Assembly: GCA_022827025.1 (NCBI GenBank)
Contig: JAJDTT010000212.1
Location: 1-35,010 of the forward strand
DNA length: 35,010 nucleotides
Reading direction: 5' to 3'
Source: Acidobacteriota bacterium
Lineage (GTDB): Bacteria; Acidobacteriota; UBA6911; RPQK01; JAJDTT01
The notes beneath the pieces are model-generated. The model was given only the letters and a program-made list of their open reading frames with translations. It made no database searches and was not told the DNA's origin. Below are positions 7,252 through 15,108 of this stretch, in pieces (position 1 is the first letter of the stretch; each line of letters opens with the position of its first letter). Made by a program: the position numbers and the translations under genes.

Positions 7252-8430
7252 ATGATACTGAGCCAGGACCTGGTCGAACGTGTCAACCGGGCCGTCCGTC
7301 CGGACCGGTTGACGGAATTGGCCGTCGAGTTGATCCGGATCCCCAGCCCGACGCAGAACGCCGCCGAGGTAGCGGACCGTCTGGCGGAATTTCTGGCGGA
7401 CGAGGGTTTCGATGTCGGCCGGCCGGAGGCCGCGTGGCCCCGGTCCCCGGCCGTGGTCACCCGGTACGAGACTGGAGTTGCAGGTCGAACCCTCCAGTTC
7501 AACGGCCACCTGGACACGGTCCATCTCCCCTTCGTTGCACCCCACATCGAGGATGGATTCCTCTACGGAAGCGGGGCCTCGGACATGAAGGCCGGCGTGG
7601 CCGCCATGTGCGAGGCCTTGCTGGCGGTGCGGGATGCGGGCGTCCTGGAAGCCGGCGGGATCTTGTTGACTGCTCATGACCTTCACGAAGCTCCGTGGGG
7701 CCAGGGCCAGCAACTGTCGGCGTTGATCGAAGAGGGGTACGTGGGAGACGCGGCGCTGTTGCCGGAGTATCTCTCCAGCATATTGCCCGTCGTGGGCCGG
7801 GGCATGGCCAACGTGGAAGTGACCCTCAGCCGGCAGGGAAGCCCGGTCCATGAGGTTTTGGGAGGTTTGGAGCAGCCGCGAGTGATTGCCGCCGGCGCCG
7901 ACCTGGTGACCCGGCTCGATGCCGCTGACCGGAGCTTGACCGGCGACACGCATCCCCTGGCCGGCCGGGAGAGCATCTTCATCGGCAAGGTCGCCGGGGG
8001 GGAGATCTACAACCAGTCCCCGACCGAGTTTCGTCTCGCCGGCACCTGCAGGTGGTTGCCGGGGACGCCCGTAGACATGGTGAGGAAACGGTTTCGCGAT
8101 GCCGTCGACGGGATGCGGCAGCGGCCCGGTATCCAGGTCGACGCCCAGTTTCACTACCGCCGGGGCGCCTTCGAGATGGACCTGGAGCATCCCCTGGTGG
8201 GCGCGTTTGACGATTCCTGCCAGGCGGTCATGGGCCGAACGCTGGCTCATGGCGCCAAACCCTTTATCGATGACGGAAATACCCTGATGGAGCTGGCCGG
8301 CATCGAGGCCATCACTCACGGTCCGAACGCCACGGGGGCTCACACCACCAGCGAGCGGGTGCCGCTCGATGATCTGGTCCGGGTGGCCCGTGTCTACGCC
8401 TGCACTGCGGTCGCTTTCTGCGGCGGATAG
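7252..8430 (+). CDS. M20-family metallopeptidase/deacylase (ArgE/DapE-like)
   Basis: 392 aa from ATG 7252; an in-frame start at 7186 would overlap the LLM gene and add an unconserved leader. Metal-site residues: His86 and Asp88 in NGHLDTV, Asp111 in GSGASDMKAG, Glu146, Glu172 in LLPEYLS and His364 in GAHTTSERV. The usual catalytic Glu-Glu pair reads His145-Glu146 (AHDLHEAPWG), so the general-base position is His rather than Glu; this could mark a divergent subfamily with altered chemistry or a changed substrate. M20 enzymes hydrolyse N-acyl amino acids or dipeptides in the cytoplasm. Gene order (LLM oxygenase, M20, aminotransferase, deacetylase) suggests processing of an N-acylated or peptide-like compound. 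Confidence 0.85.
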   Translation: MILSQDLVERVNRAVRPDRLTELAVELIRIPSPTQNAAEVADRLAEFLADEGFDVGRPEAAWPRSPAVVTRYETGVAGRTLQFNGHLDTVHLPFVAPHIEDGFLYGSGASDMKAGVAAMCEALLAVRDAGVLEAGGILLTAHDLHEAPWGQGQQLSALIEEGYVGDAALLPEYLSSILPVVGRGMANVEVTLSRQGSPVHEVLGGLEQPRVIAAGADLVTRLDAADRSLTGDTHPLAGRESIFIGKVAGGEIYNQSPTEFRLAGTCRWLPGTPVDMVRKRFRDAVDGMRQRPGIQVDAQFHYRRGAFEMDLEHPLVGAFDDSCQAVMGRTLAHGAKPFIDDGNTLMELAGIEAITHGPNATGAHTTSERVPLDDLVRVARVYACTAVAFCGG

Positions 8431-8483
8431 GAAAGAGAAACGAGGAAAGAGTAACGAGTGAAGGAACAAGAATCGGCCGCACA

Positions 8484-8540
8484 GTCCGGCCCGGAGCGAC
8501 GTAGTGGCGCCCCAGGCCGGGACAAGGACCGCCGCCACTC
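8484..8540 (+). repeat. Degenerate tandem partner of hairpin repeat copy 4
   Basis: GTCCGGCCCGGAGCGACGTAG at 8484-8504 is repeated almost exactly at 8542-8561, where it runs into the 27-bp hairpin repeat. The first unit carries its own inverted repeat, AGTGGCG (8503-8509) and CGCCACT (8533-8539). The unit spacing is 58 bp, so the segment looks like a diverged duplication of flank plus hairpin. Confidence 0.5.
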
Positions 8541-8557
8541 TGTCCGGTCGGAGCAAC

Positions 8558-8584
8558 GTAGGGGCACCCCTTGTGGGTGCCCTC
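8558..8584 (+). repeat. 27-bp hairpin repeat, copy 4
   Basis: GTAG, stem GGGCACCC, loop CTTGT, stem GGGTGCCC, identical in its first 26 bases to copy 2. It lies between the M20 gene and the aminotransferase gene and may end the upstream transcript. Confidence 0.9.
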
Positions 8585-8631
8585 TTTGATTCTCCGCTCG
8601 CCAGGCTGGTGGTAACCAAGGATTCTGAATT

Positions 8632-10062
8632 ATGACGGAACGAGAAACGCAAAATCAGAATGGGCCGGAACAGTCCGGAGCGCCCGCCGGGCACGCTTCC
8701 TTTCCTCCCGAAAGGATGGGCGAGGAACAGTTCCTGCGCCAGATCCTGGTACGGGCCCAGATGAGCGAGTTTGCCCAGGATCCGTTCATCATGTCCCGGG
8801 CCAAAGGAGTCCACTACTGGGACGTCCACGGGAAGAAATACCTGGACGGGATCTCGGGGATCTACGTGGTCTCCGTGGGGCACTCCAATCGGCGGGTCAT
8901 GGACGCCATCCGCAAGCAGATGGAGGTTTTGCATTTCTCTCCCACCATGCATGGCAGCAATCCTCTGGCCCTCGAACTGGCCAACCGGCTGGTGGCCGTG
9001 GCTCCGGGAGACCTGGACGCGGTGAAGTTTCTGAGCGGAGGATCGGAGGCGACCGAAGCGGCCATCACCATGGCACGCCAGTACCACCGGCTGTCCGGGA
9101 ACCCCACCAAGTACAAGATCATCTCCCGCTACCAGTCCTGGCACGGCTCGACCATGGGGTCCCTCTCCGCATCGGGTCTGACCAGCCGGCGGAGCATGCG
9201 GGAACCGTTGGCTCCGGGTTTCATCCACGTCTTTCCCCCCACCTGCTACCGCTGCCCCTTCGGCATGGAATACCGGGATTGCGGGATCCTCTGCGCCAAA
9301 CTGGTCGGCGACGTGATCGAGAATGAAGGTCCCGACACCGTCGCCGCCGTCATCGTGGAGCCCATCGGCCACACCGGGGGCATCATCGAGCCGACCGAGG
9401 AATACCTGCCCCTGTTGCGGGAGATCTGCGACCGGCATAACGTGCTCCTCATCTTCGACGAGATCATCACCGGCATGGGGCGCACCGGGCAGATGTTCGC
9501 CGCCGATACCTTCGGCGTCCTGCCCGACCTCCTCTGTGTGGGGAAGGGGCTGTCGGGCGGGTACGCGCCACTGTCGGCGCTGCTCTGCCGCAGGCATATC
9601 GCCGATACCTTTTGGGGAGATCCGGCCACCAATCCCGGCTTCGTCGCCGGTCACACCTTCGAGGGAAACCCCATTTCCTGTGTGGCCGGCCTGGCGACTC
9701 TGTCGGAGATCCTGGAACGGGATCTCTGTGGCAACGCCAGGAGTGTGGGAGCTCACCTCCGGCGCGGACTGGAGGGGCTCCGCCGCCACGGCATCATCGG
9801 CGACATTCGAGGACGGGGACTCTTTCTCGGTATGGAGTTCGTCCGGAATCCGGAGACCAAGGAACCCTTCTCCGACCGGATCTCCATCGGCAAGCGCATC
9901 GGCAAGCGGGCGCTGGAACATGGCTTGCTGACGCGGTTCGATCCCAACTGGATCGCACTGGGACCGCCACTCATTCTGACCGCCGAGGAGGCCGACCAGA
10001 TCGTGGAGATCCTGGATCGCAGCATCGGTGAAGTCCTCGAGGAACTGGAGGAATCGGAATGA
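8632..10062 (+). CDS. Class III (omega-type) aminotransferase, PLP-dependent
   Basis: 476 aa. PLP-binding elements are clear: FLSGGSEATEAAITMARQ (133-150), Asp276 in LLIFDEIITG contacting the pyridine nitrogen, and Schiff-base Lys305 in CVGKGLSGGYAPL. A conserved YQSWHGST precedes them. Class III members include 4-aminobutyrate, acetylornithine, taurine/beta-alanine and diaminopelargonate transaminases; the sequence alone does not choose between them. The insertion with cysteines at 205-221 (CYRCPFGMEYRDCGILC) is seen in a subset of the family. No signal peptide, so cytoplasmic. The 3' end overlaps the deacetylase start (ATGA), implying a coupled step in one pathway. Confidence 0.9.
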   Translation: MTERETQNQNGPEQSGAPAGHASFPPERMGEEQFLRQILVRAQMSEFAQDPFIMSRAKGVHYWDVHGKKYLDGISGIYVVSVGHSNRRVMDAIRKQMEVLHFSPTMHGSNPLALELANRLVAVAPGDLDAVKFLSGGSEATEAAITMARQYHRLSGNPTKYKIISRYQSWHGSTMGSLSASGLTSRRSMREPLAPGFIHVFPPTCYRCPFGMEYRDCGILCAKLVGDVIENEGPDTVAAVIVEPIGHTGGIIEPTEEYLPLLREICDRHNVLLIFDEIITGMGRTGQMFAADTFGVLPDLLCVGKGLSGGYAPLSALLCRRHIADTFWGDPATNPGFVAGHTFEGNPISCVAGLATLSEILERDLCGNARSVGAHLRRGLEGLRRHGIIGDIRGRGLFLGMEFVRNPETKEPFSDRISIGKRIGKRALEHGLLTRFDPNWIALGPPLILTAEEADQIVEILDRSIGEVLEELEESE

Positions 10063-11234
10063 CGGATGTCTCCGAACGCTACGACCTGCTTCTCAAAGGG
10101 GGGACGGTGGTCGATCCGGCCAACGGGCGGCGAGGTCTCCTAGACGTGGCCGTCAAGGGGGGCCGGGTGGCTGCCGTCGGGCGGGACCTGCCGGTCGAGG
10201 GTTCGGCCCGGGTGTTGGATGCCTCCGGCCGCTTCGTGGTTCCCGGCCTCATCGATCTGCACGCCCATGTCTACATCGGGGTCTCGTTTTTCGGTATCGA
10301 GGCGGACGATCTCGGTCCCCGCACCGGGGTCACCACCATGGTCGACACCGGCTCCGCCGGCTGGACCAACTATGAAGGATTGGAACGTTTCGTCATCGGG
10401 CCCTCCGAAACTCGCATTTTCGGGTACGTGAACCTGTCCGGTGTCGGTCTTCCGACGCGTCGCGGAGAACTGGTCCATCATGACTATCTGGATGCCCGCG
10501 AGTGTGCCGAGTGCGTCCTGCGCCATCCGGAGACCACCTTGGGCGTCAAGGTCCGTCTCTACGAGGGTGTGGCCGGTTCCATGGACTTGCGCGATGTCCT
10601 GAAAGCCGCCCTGGAGGCGGCCGAGCTGTGCGGAAAACCCCTCATGGTTCATATCAGCGGGGGAAATGTCCCTCTGGAGGACCTGCTGCCACCCCTTCGG
10701 ACCGGAGATGTGGTGACCCATTGTTACCACGGGTTCCCGGTGGGCTCGATCCTGGACCGGGAGGGAAGGATCCTTCCCGTGGTCCGGGACGCCCGGGAAC
10801 GCGGGGTCCTGTTCGATGTGGGCCACGGTTCGGGGAGCTTCGCGTTTCGCGTCGCGCGCTGTGCATTGGAGGAGGACTTCCTCCCCGACGCCATCAGCAC
10901 CGACGTTCACACCTTGTCCATCAAGTACCCCGTCTACGACATGCCCACCACCCTCTCCAAGTTTCTGGGCCTGGGCCTCTCTCTGGATAAAGTCATCGAG
11001 CGGGGCACCATCGAACCGGCCCGGATCATCGGCATTGACTCCGACCTGGGACACCTGGGCGTGGGCGCCACGGCCGATGTCGCGGTGTTTGAGTTGGAGG
11101 AGGGCCGGTTCTCCTTCTTCGACGTGGAGGACGAAGAATTGATCGGACCTCAAAGGCTGGTCTGCAAAGCGACCATCAAGGACGGCAGGGTCTGGTGGCG
11201 CGCCGGCGAGACCGGACAGTCGGCCGAGGACTGA
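10059..11234 (+). CDS. Amidohydrolase/deacetylase-family metallohydrolase (Atu3266/EF0837-like)
   Basis: 391 aa cytoplasmic amidohydrolase of the dihydroorotase-like branch. Ligands: His68 and His70 in LIDLHAHVY, carboxylated Lys164 in GVKVRLYEG, His198 in MVHISGG, His221 in THCYHG and Asp282 in STDVHT. A characterised member (Atu3266) deacetylates acetyl-(R)-mandelate and N-acetyl-D-amino acids have been discussed as substrates of relatives; the true substrate here is unknown. It is translationally coupled to the aminotransferase, whose stop is inside its ATG. It ends only 9 bp from the stop of the convergent DHDPS-like gene, with no hairpin between. Confidence 0.87.
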   Translation: MTDVSERYDLLLKGGTVVDPANGRRGLLDVAVKGGRVAAVGRDLPVEGSARVLDASGRFVVPGLIDLHAHVYIGVSFFGIEADDLGPRTGVTTMVDTGSAGWTNYEGLERFVIGPSETRIFGYVNLSGVGLPTRRGELVHHDYLDARECAECVLRHPETTLGVKVRLYEGVAGSMDLRDVLKAALEAAELCGKPLMVHISGGNVPLEDLLPPLRTGDVVTHCYHGFPVGSILDREGRILPVVRDARERGVLFDVGHGSGSFAFRVARCALEEDFLPDAISTDVHTLSIKYPVYDMPTTLSKFLGLGLSLDKVIERGTIEPARIIGIDSDLGHLGVGATADVAVFELEEGRFSFFDVEDEELIGPQRLVCKATIKDGRVWWRAGETGQSAED

Positions 11235-11243
11235 CTTCCCGCA

Positions 11244-12167
11244 TCAGAGAACCCCCAGCCCTTCCAGGTGATCCCGCAGGACCTCCATTTCCCCGTCGGA
11301 CAGGGAGTAATGGGGTTTGCGTCTCCACCGCCCGGCGACGCCGTAGATCTCCAGCATGCCGTGCAGGCCCGCGTCGAACCCTCCCTGCAGTTTCGCCAGG
11401 AAGTCGAACAGCGGCATGTCACAGGTCTGGATCACCTCTCTGGCCTGATCCAGGTCCCCCTCCTGAATGGCGGACCAGTATCGGCGGGCGATCCGGGGAC
11501 GGAAGCCGATATAGGTCGACATGTATCCGTCGCAGCCGTACGGATGCAGGTCCAGGTGATTCTGCTTGTGACCGCCGGAGAAGACCGCCCATTGCTCGTG
11601 CACCAGCAGGCACATGCGCCGTGCAAACTGGCCGAGGAAGTCGTTCTTGATGGCCACGATCCCCTCGACCTGCTCCACCAGGACCTTCAGGGTCTCCAGT
11701 CCGAAGTCGCTCCCCCGGGGGATGAAGAGATTGGTCACCAGCATCACCGGGATCTCCCGGGCCACGGCGCCGTAGTGTTCCACCAGGGTCCGGGTCGTGC
11801 ATGAAGCGGCCCAGTCGGGCGGGAGCACCATCATGACGTCGGCGCCCATATCGCGGACATGCCGGGCGAAGTCCACCGCACGGCTCGTGGAGTGACGGCG
11901 GTCCGCGGCCACCACCAGGGCGCGTCCGGCGGTCTGCTCGGCGGTGACGCGGGTGACCTCGGCAATCTCGGAATCGCTCAGGATGTGGAAGTGACTGTCC
12001 CCTGCCGTGAGGAGCACGGTGCCGGCCCCGTTTTGGATGTTGCGCTCGATGTGGTTTCTGAGACCGTCGGTGTCCACACTTCCATCTCGGTGAAACGGGG
12101 TCCGGATCGATCCGAAGGGGCCGGTCAGCGCCGAGCGGATCTCCTGTCGAGTCCACTGTCGATTCAT
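11244..12167 (-). CDS. Dihydrodipicolinate synthase/N-acetylneuraminate lyase-family aldolase, divergent
   Basis: 307 aa from ATG 12167, whose ATGA overlaps the symporter stop. The Schiff-base lysine is present: Lys174 in GIVAIKNDF. Two family signatures are altered: the YNxP tyrosine is replaced (VMLVTNLFIP, Thr145), and the GTTGE loop reads LLTAGDSHF. The active site therefore differs from DapA and NanA, as in other DHDPS-like subfamilies acting on keto-acid sugars, hydroxyproline intermediates and similar compounds. A role in lysine synthesis is unlikely. It is the last gene of a dehydrogenase-symporter-aldolase operon, consistent with uptake and cleavage of a small acid or sugar acid (inference). 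Confidence 0.82.
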   Translation of the reverse strand: MNRQWTRQEIRSALTGPFGSIRTPFHRDGSVDTDGLRNHIERNIQNGAGTVLLTAGDSHFHILSDSEIAEVTRVTAEQTAGRALVVAADRRHSTSRAVDFARHVRDMGADVMMVLPPDWAASCTTRTLVEHYGAVAREIPVMLVTNLFIPRGSDFGLETLKVLVEQVEGIVAIKNDFLGQFARRMCLLVHEQWAVFSGGHKQNHLDLHPYGCDGYMSTYIGFRPRIARRYWSAIQEGDLDQAREVIQTCDMPLFDFLAKLQGGFDAGLHGMLEIYGVAGRWRRKPHYSLSDGEMEVLRDHLEGLGVL

Positions 12168-13702
12168 GGAGTGAGCTCCCTCTTCCGAAAGTCCCTGGCC
12201 CCCACCCACGGGGCGCCGACGCGCCGGAAGAAGGACACGCGGCGGCGAATCTCCTCTGCAGAGGGCCGGTCCAGGTGGCTGATCAGAATCCCCACGAGGC
12301 AGATGCCCGGCATCAGGTAGACGTAGATCCAGCGGGCCCAGACGGGGTACGGAACGACCGGATCGGCCAGCACGTTGGCGTAGATGGCCACGGCCAGACC
12401 CAGAGTCCAACCCAGCAGCAGACAGGCGGTGGCGGCCCGCCGGCTCGCCTTCCACCAGAGGAATCCGAAGACGCAGGGGAAGAACATGGCCGCGAAGAGG
12501 GTGTTCCCGAACAGGTTGATGACGACCAGCAACTTGCCCAGCAGAGTCGTGCAGAGCAGGAGAGTGATGAGGCCCATGACCAGCGTCAGCTTGCGCCCGA
12601 CCCGCAACTGGTCCGCGTCGGTGGCGTCGGGCCGGAGCCATCCCTTGTAGAAGTCACGGACCATCATGGCCGAGGTCGTGTTCCAGATGCTGGACATGGT
12701 GGTCTGGCAGACGGCGAAGAGCATGGCCAGCATCAGTCCGCGGACGCCGGGTCCCAAAAAGAGGTTGATGGCTCCACCCACGGCCTGATCCGGATCCTCC
12801 AGGCCCGAATGTTGTCCGTGATAGACGAGCGTGGCCACCTGGCCGCAGGCATAGAGCAGGGTCGTGGCCAGGGCGGCGATGCCCACCGCGGCGAAGGCGG
12901 TCTTTTCGCTTCGGGCCGCGAACATCCGCTGCCCGTACCAGGGCGCCAGGGGATAGCACAGGAGAATGACCACGTTCAGAGTGACGATGAAATGGAGGGG
13001 TAGAACGGGGTCGGGATCCACGGATCCGTAGGAGTGGAACAGCGGTTCCGGCGCAGCGTACTGGAGAGCGCTGATGGCCAGGATCGGCAGCACCACTACG
13101 GTGACCACCAGAGACGCGGTGTCGGTGAAGGCCACCGAGATCAGGCCGCCGGCCCAGGTGAAGATGAGGACGGTGGTGCTGATGACGAGGGCGGTCCAGA
13201 CCAGGGTCCGGTCCGCCGTGATCCAACCCGGCACCAGCGCCCCCGACGGTGCAAGGCCCAGGGCCGAGGAGAAGGTCTTGCTGGTGGCGATGAGGTAGCC
13301 CGAGGAGAAGAGGGTCAGGATCACCGTGGTGACCAGGCTGACGGCCCGGCGCAATCCGAGGGAGTACCGGGCCTCGAACATTTCGGCGATGCTCACCGCC
13401 TGCAGCCGCTGCCAGCGGCGCGCCACCAGCAGTCCGTAGCTGCCGAGTCCGGTGATGAAAATCAGGCAGAGCCAGGCGGCGCGGGGCCCGGCGGTGTAGC
13501 TGATGCTCCCGAACCAGATCATGGTGGAGGGGTTGAACTCGGTCATCACCAGCGTCCCCACCAGGGCGAACATCCCCAATTGCCTGCCGGCGACGGTGTA
13601 GTCCAGCGAGGTGCGGACACGGCGCGACACCCAGAGTCCGTAGCCGAGGGCGCCGAGGGCGTAGAACGCCACGATGCCCAGGTCGATCCAGTTCCCGCTC
13701 AT
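12164..13702 (-). CDS. Sodium:solute symporter (SSS family)
   Basis: 512 aa integral membrane protein with about 13 predicted hydrophobic segments. The SSS signature occurs near the N-terminus: SLDYTVAGRQLGMFALVGT followed by FNPSTMIWFGSISYTAG. It should carry a small solute into the cell with sodium. Substrates of SSS proteins include sugars, amino acids, proline, pantothenate and sialic acid. The neighbouring aldolase of the DHDPS/NanA superfamily makes a sugar acid or keto acid plausible (inference). The start at 13702 is 9 bases from the end of the dehydrogenase gene (6-bp gap) and the stop overlaps the aldolase start. The cytosolic C-terminal tail (RRVGAPWVGARDFRK) is encoded by DNA resembling the local hairpin repeat. 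Confidence 0.9.
   Translation of the reverse strand: MSGNWIDLGIVAFYALGALGYGLWVSRRVRTSLDYTVAGRQLGMFALVGTLVMTEFNPSTMIWFGSISYTAGPRAAWLCLIFITGLGSYGLLVARRWQRLQAVSIAEMFEARYSLGLRRAVSLVTTVILTLFSSGYLIATSKTFSSALGLAPSGALVPGWITADRTLVWTALVISTTVLIFTWAGGLISVAFTDTASLVVTVVVLPILAISALQYAAPEPLFHSYGSVDPDPVLPLHFIVTLNVVILLCYPLAPWYGQRMFAARSEKTAFAAVGIAALATTLLYACGQVATLVYHGQHSGLEDPDQAVGGAINLFLGPGVRGLMLAMLFAVCQTTMSSIWNTTSAMMVRDFYKGWLRPDATDADQLRVGRKLTLVMGLITLLLCTTLLGKLLVVINLFGNTLFAAMFFPCVFGFLWWKASRRAATACLLLGWTLGLAVAIYANVLADPVVPYPVWARWIYVYLMPGICLVGILISHLDRPSAEEIRRRVSFFRRVGAPWVGARDFRKRELTP
12195..12225 (-). repeat. Possible degenerate hairpin repeat inside the symporter gene
   Basis: On the minus strand this reads GTCGGCGCCCC then GTGGGTG, resembling the 27-bp repeat with the loop shortened and the right stem altered. 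It encodes VGAPWVGA, close to VGAPLVGA given by an intact copy in the same frame. Weak: GC-rich coding sequence could produce this by chance. Confidence 0.35.
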
Positions 13703-13708
13703 GACAGG

Positions 13709-14728
13709 CTAGTCTTCCTGAGCCCAGTCGAACACGGCGGCGATGAGATCCTTGGAGTGCTCCCGGGCCAGTTCGTACGCTTCCTTCATGCGCTCGGGCG
13801 GGTAGCGGTGGGTGATCAGGGAATCGAATCGCATGTCCCTGGTGGCCAGGAGGCTCATGATGTACTGGAGGTTCCTCCGGATGTTGAAGCGGAGGTCCGA
13901 GGCCGGGGCATCGGTGGAAGGAGCAGATCCGGAGCCCAGGAGCGTGAGCTGCTTGGCGTAGAACCACCTGGGGTCCAGCGGATTGAAGTCGGGAGGCTCG
14001 TCAAACCTTCCGGGAAATCCCAGAATGCTGATCCGGCCTCCGGTGCGGGCGATGTCCACCGAGAGCCGGTAGGCCGGCCAGGGATTCGCGGTGAGGATGA
14101 CCAGGTCCGTCCCCTCCTCGCCGAAGGTCTCGGCGAGACAGTCGCCGAGACCCGGGTCCCGGTACTCGATGGCGGCGTGGGCGCCCATCTTCAGGGCGGC
14201 CGCCGACCTTTTGGGGGAGTTGGAGATGGCCACCACCTTGGCCCCCATGGCCCGGGCGAGTCCCACGGTGCACAGTCCGATGATGCCCAGACCCACCACG
14301 GCGACGTTTTCTCCCGTCTCGTACTTCGCCTGCCGGATTCCGGCCAGGCCCAGGTGGGTGAGATACGCCAGCGACGCCTCGTCGGAGGGGACCCCGTCCG
14401 GAATCGGAGTCAGCACCTCGTCGTCGCCGGCGATGAAGGCGGACTGGTGATAGTGGCGCGAGAAGATTCTCTGGCCCGGACGGAATTGGGTGACCGCCGA
14501 CCCCACCCTGCGAATCACTCCCACGTTGGAGTAACCCACCTGACGCGGGTAGTCGGGCGCGTCGGGAACATAGGTGGAGTCGCCCAGGTAGTTGCCCAGA
14601 TCGGTTCCCGTGGAGAGCGCCGAAACCAGGGTCTCCACGTAGAGCTGGTTCGGTTCCAGAGCGTCGCTGTCGAGCTCCCGCTCCTCCACTCGAAGGTCCC
14701 TGGCTCCGTACAGAAAGGCCGCTTTCAT
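13709..14728 (-). CDS. MDR-superfamily zinc-independent-looking dehydrogenase (alcohol/threonine dehydrogenase-like)
   Basis: 339 aa. The NAD(P)-binding Rossmann fold is marked by VAVVGLGIIGLCTVG near residues 142-156. In the catalytic domain the usual zinc-binding Cys position reads ALSTGTD, resembling the ISTGTE motif of BchC-like and related MDR dehydrogenases; a GHE motif is not seen, and the region with structural zinc cysteines is also absent. It probably oxidises a polyol or hydroxyacid, substrate unknown. First gene of the minus-strand operon; GGGAG about 9 bases before ATG 14728 supports this start. The 162-bp element copy B sits about 60 bp upstream, so its promoter may lie in or next to that element (inference). 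Confidence 0.82.
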   Translation of the reverse strand: MKAAFLYGARDLRVEERELDSDALEPNQLYVETLVSALSTGTDLGNYLGDSTYVPDAPDYPRQVGYSNVGVIRRVGSAVTQFRPGQRIFSRHYHQSAFIAGDDEVLTPIPDGVPSDEASLAYLTHLGLAGIRQAKYETGENVAVVGLGIIGLCTVGLARAMGAKVVAISNSPKRSAAALKMGAHAAIEYRDPGLGDCLAETFGEEGTDLVILTANPWPAYRLSVDIARTGGRISILGFPGRFDEPPDFNPLDPRWFYAKQLTLLGSGSAPSTDAPASDLRFNIRRNLQYIMSLLATRDMRFDSLITHRYPPERMKEAYELAREHSKDLIAAVFDWAQED

Positions 14729-15097
14729 GCTGCTGTCTCCCTTGTCGTATCGACGTGATCAGTGACGTTGCCGGACCGCGCGCGCCGTACTAGGAGCCTG
14801 TGCGGCAGAAATTAATCTACTGCGAAAGCGTAGAATCGGTCCATATTCGTGCGATTTCTCGGCGAATAGACCAACTATGCACCTCAAAATCGTGAAAATC
14901 TGGCCTCGATTCTCCACTTTCTCGCTACGATCATTTCTACCGCGCAGACTCCTGGCCCCGCATCCGACAAGGGCGCAGGATATAGCAACCCCGGGGAACG
15001 GACAACCGGTCCGGTCGCAGGATTATCCCCGGCTGACAGGGGGGCTATTTGGTCGGCCGGTCCATTGTTAGCGTATTAGGATTTTAGGGTTCGGCGC
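14729..15097. other. Non-coding region carrying the second 162-bp element
   Basis: Between the start of the MDR-SSS-aldolase operon and the end of the helicase gene. It consists of about 60 bp upstream of the dehydrogenase, the 162-bp element (14792-14953), and about 140 bp with a hairpin at the helicase 3' end. No other gene is visible. Confidence 0.7.
14792..14953 (-). mobile_element. 162-bp MITE-like element, copy B (inverted)
   Basis: Reverse complement of copy A at 1594-1755: same length, about 8 differences by eye (about 95% identity). Most of the differences cluster in a short patch about one third of the way in (around 14848-14858). TA precedes the left end (14791-14792), while the right end is followed by TG, so the duplicated TA is not intact here. 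No transposase is in the window, so any movement would need one in trans. Confidence 0.85.
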
Positions 15098-15108
15098 CTA
15101 AAATACGC
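15071..15108 (-). terminator. Hairpin at the end of the helicase gene
   Basis: ATTTTAGG (15081-15088) and CCTAAAAT (15097-15104) form a perfect 8-bp inverted repeat with an 8-nt loop; GCGT (15071-15074) and ACGC (15105-15108) could extend it past a bulge. The helicase stop codon lies in the stem. No U-tract follows, so a rho-independent role is uncertain. Confidence 0.35.

Noticed and set aside
7159-9921. A 920-codon open frame on the minus strand
   Set aside because: It lies opposite the M20 and aminotransferase genes, whose motifs are intact; the antisense translation is low-complexity Gly/Pro/His-rich, typical of shadow frames in high-GC DNA.
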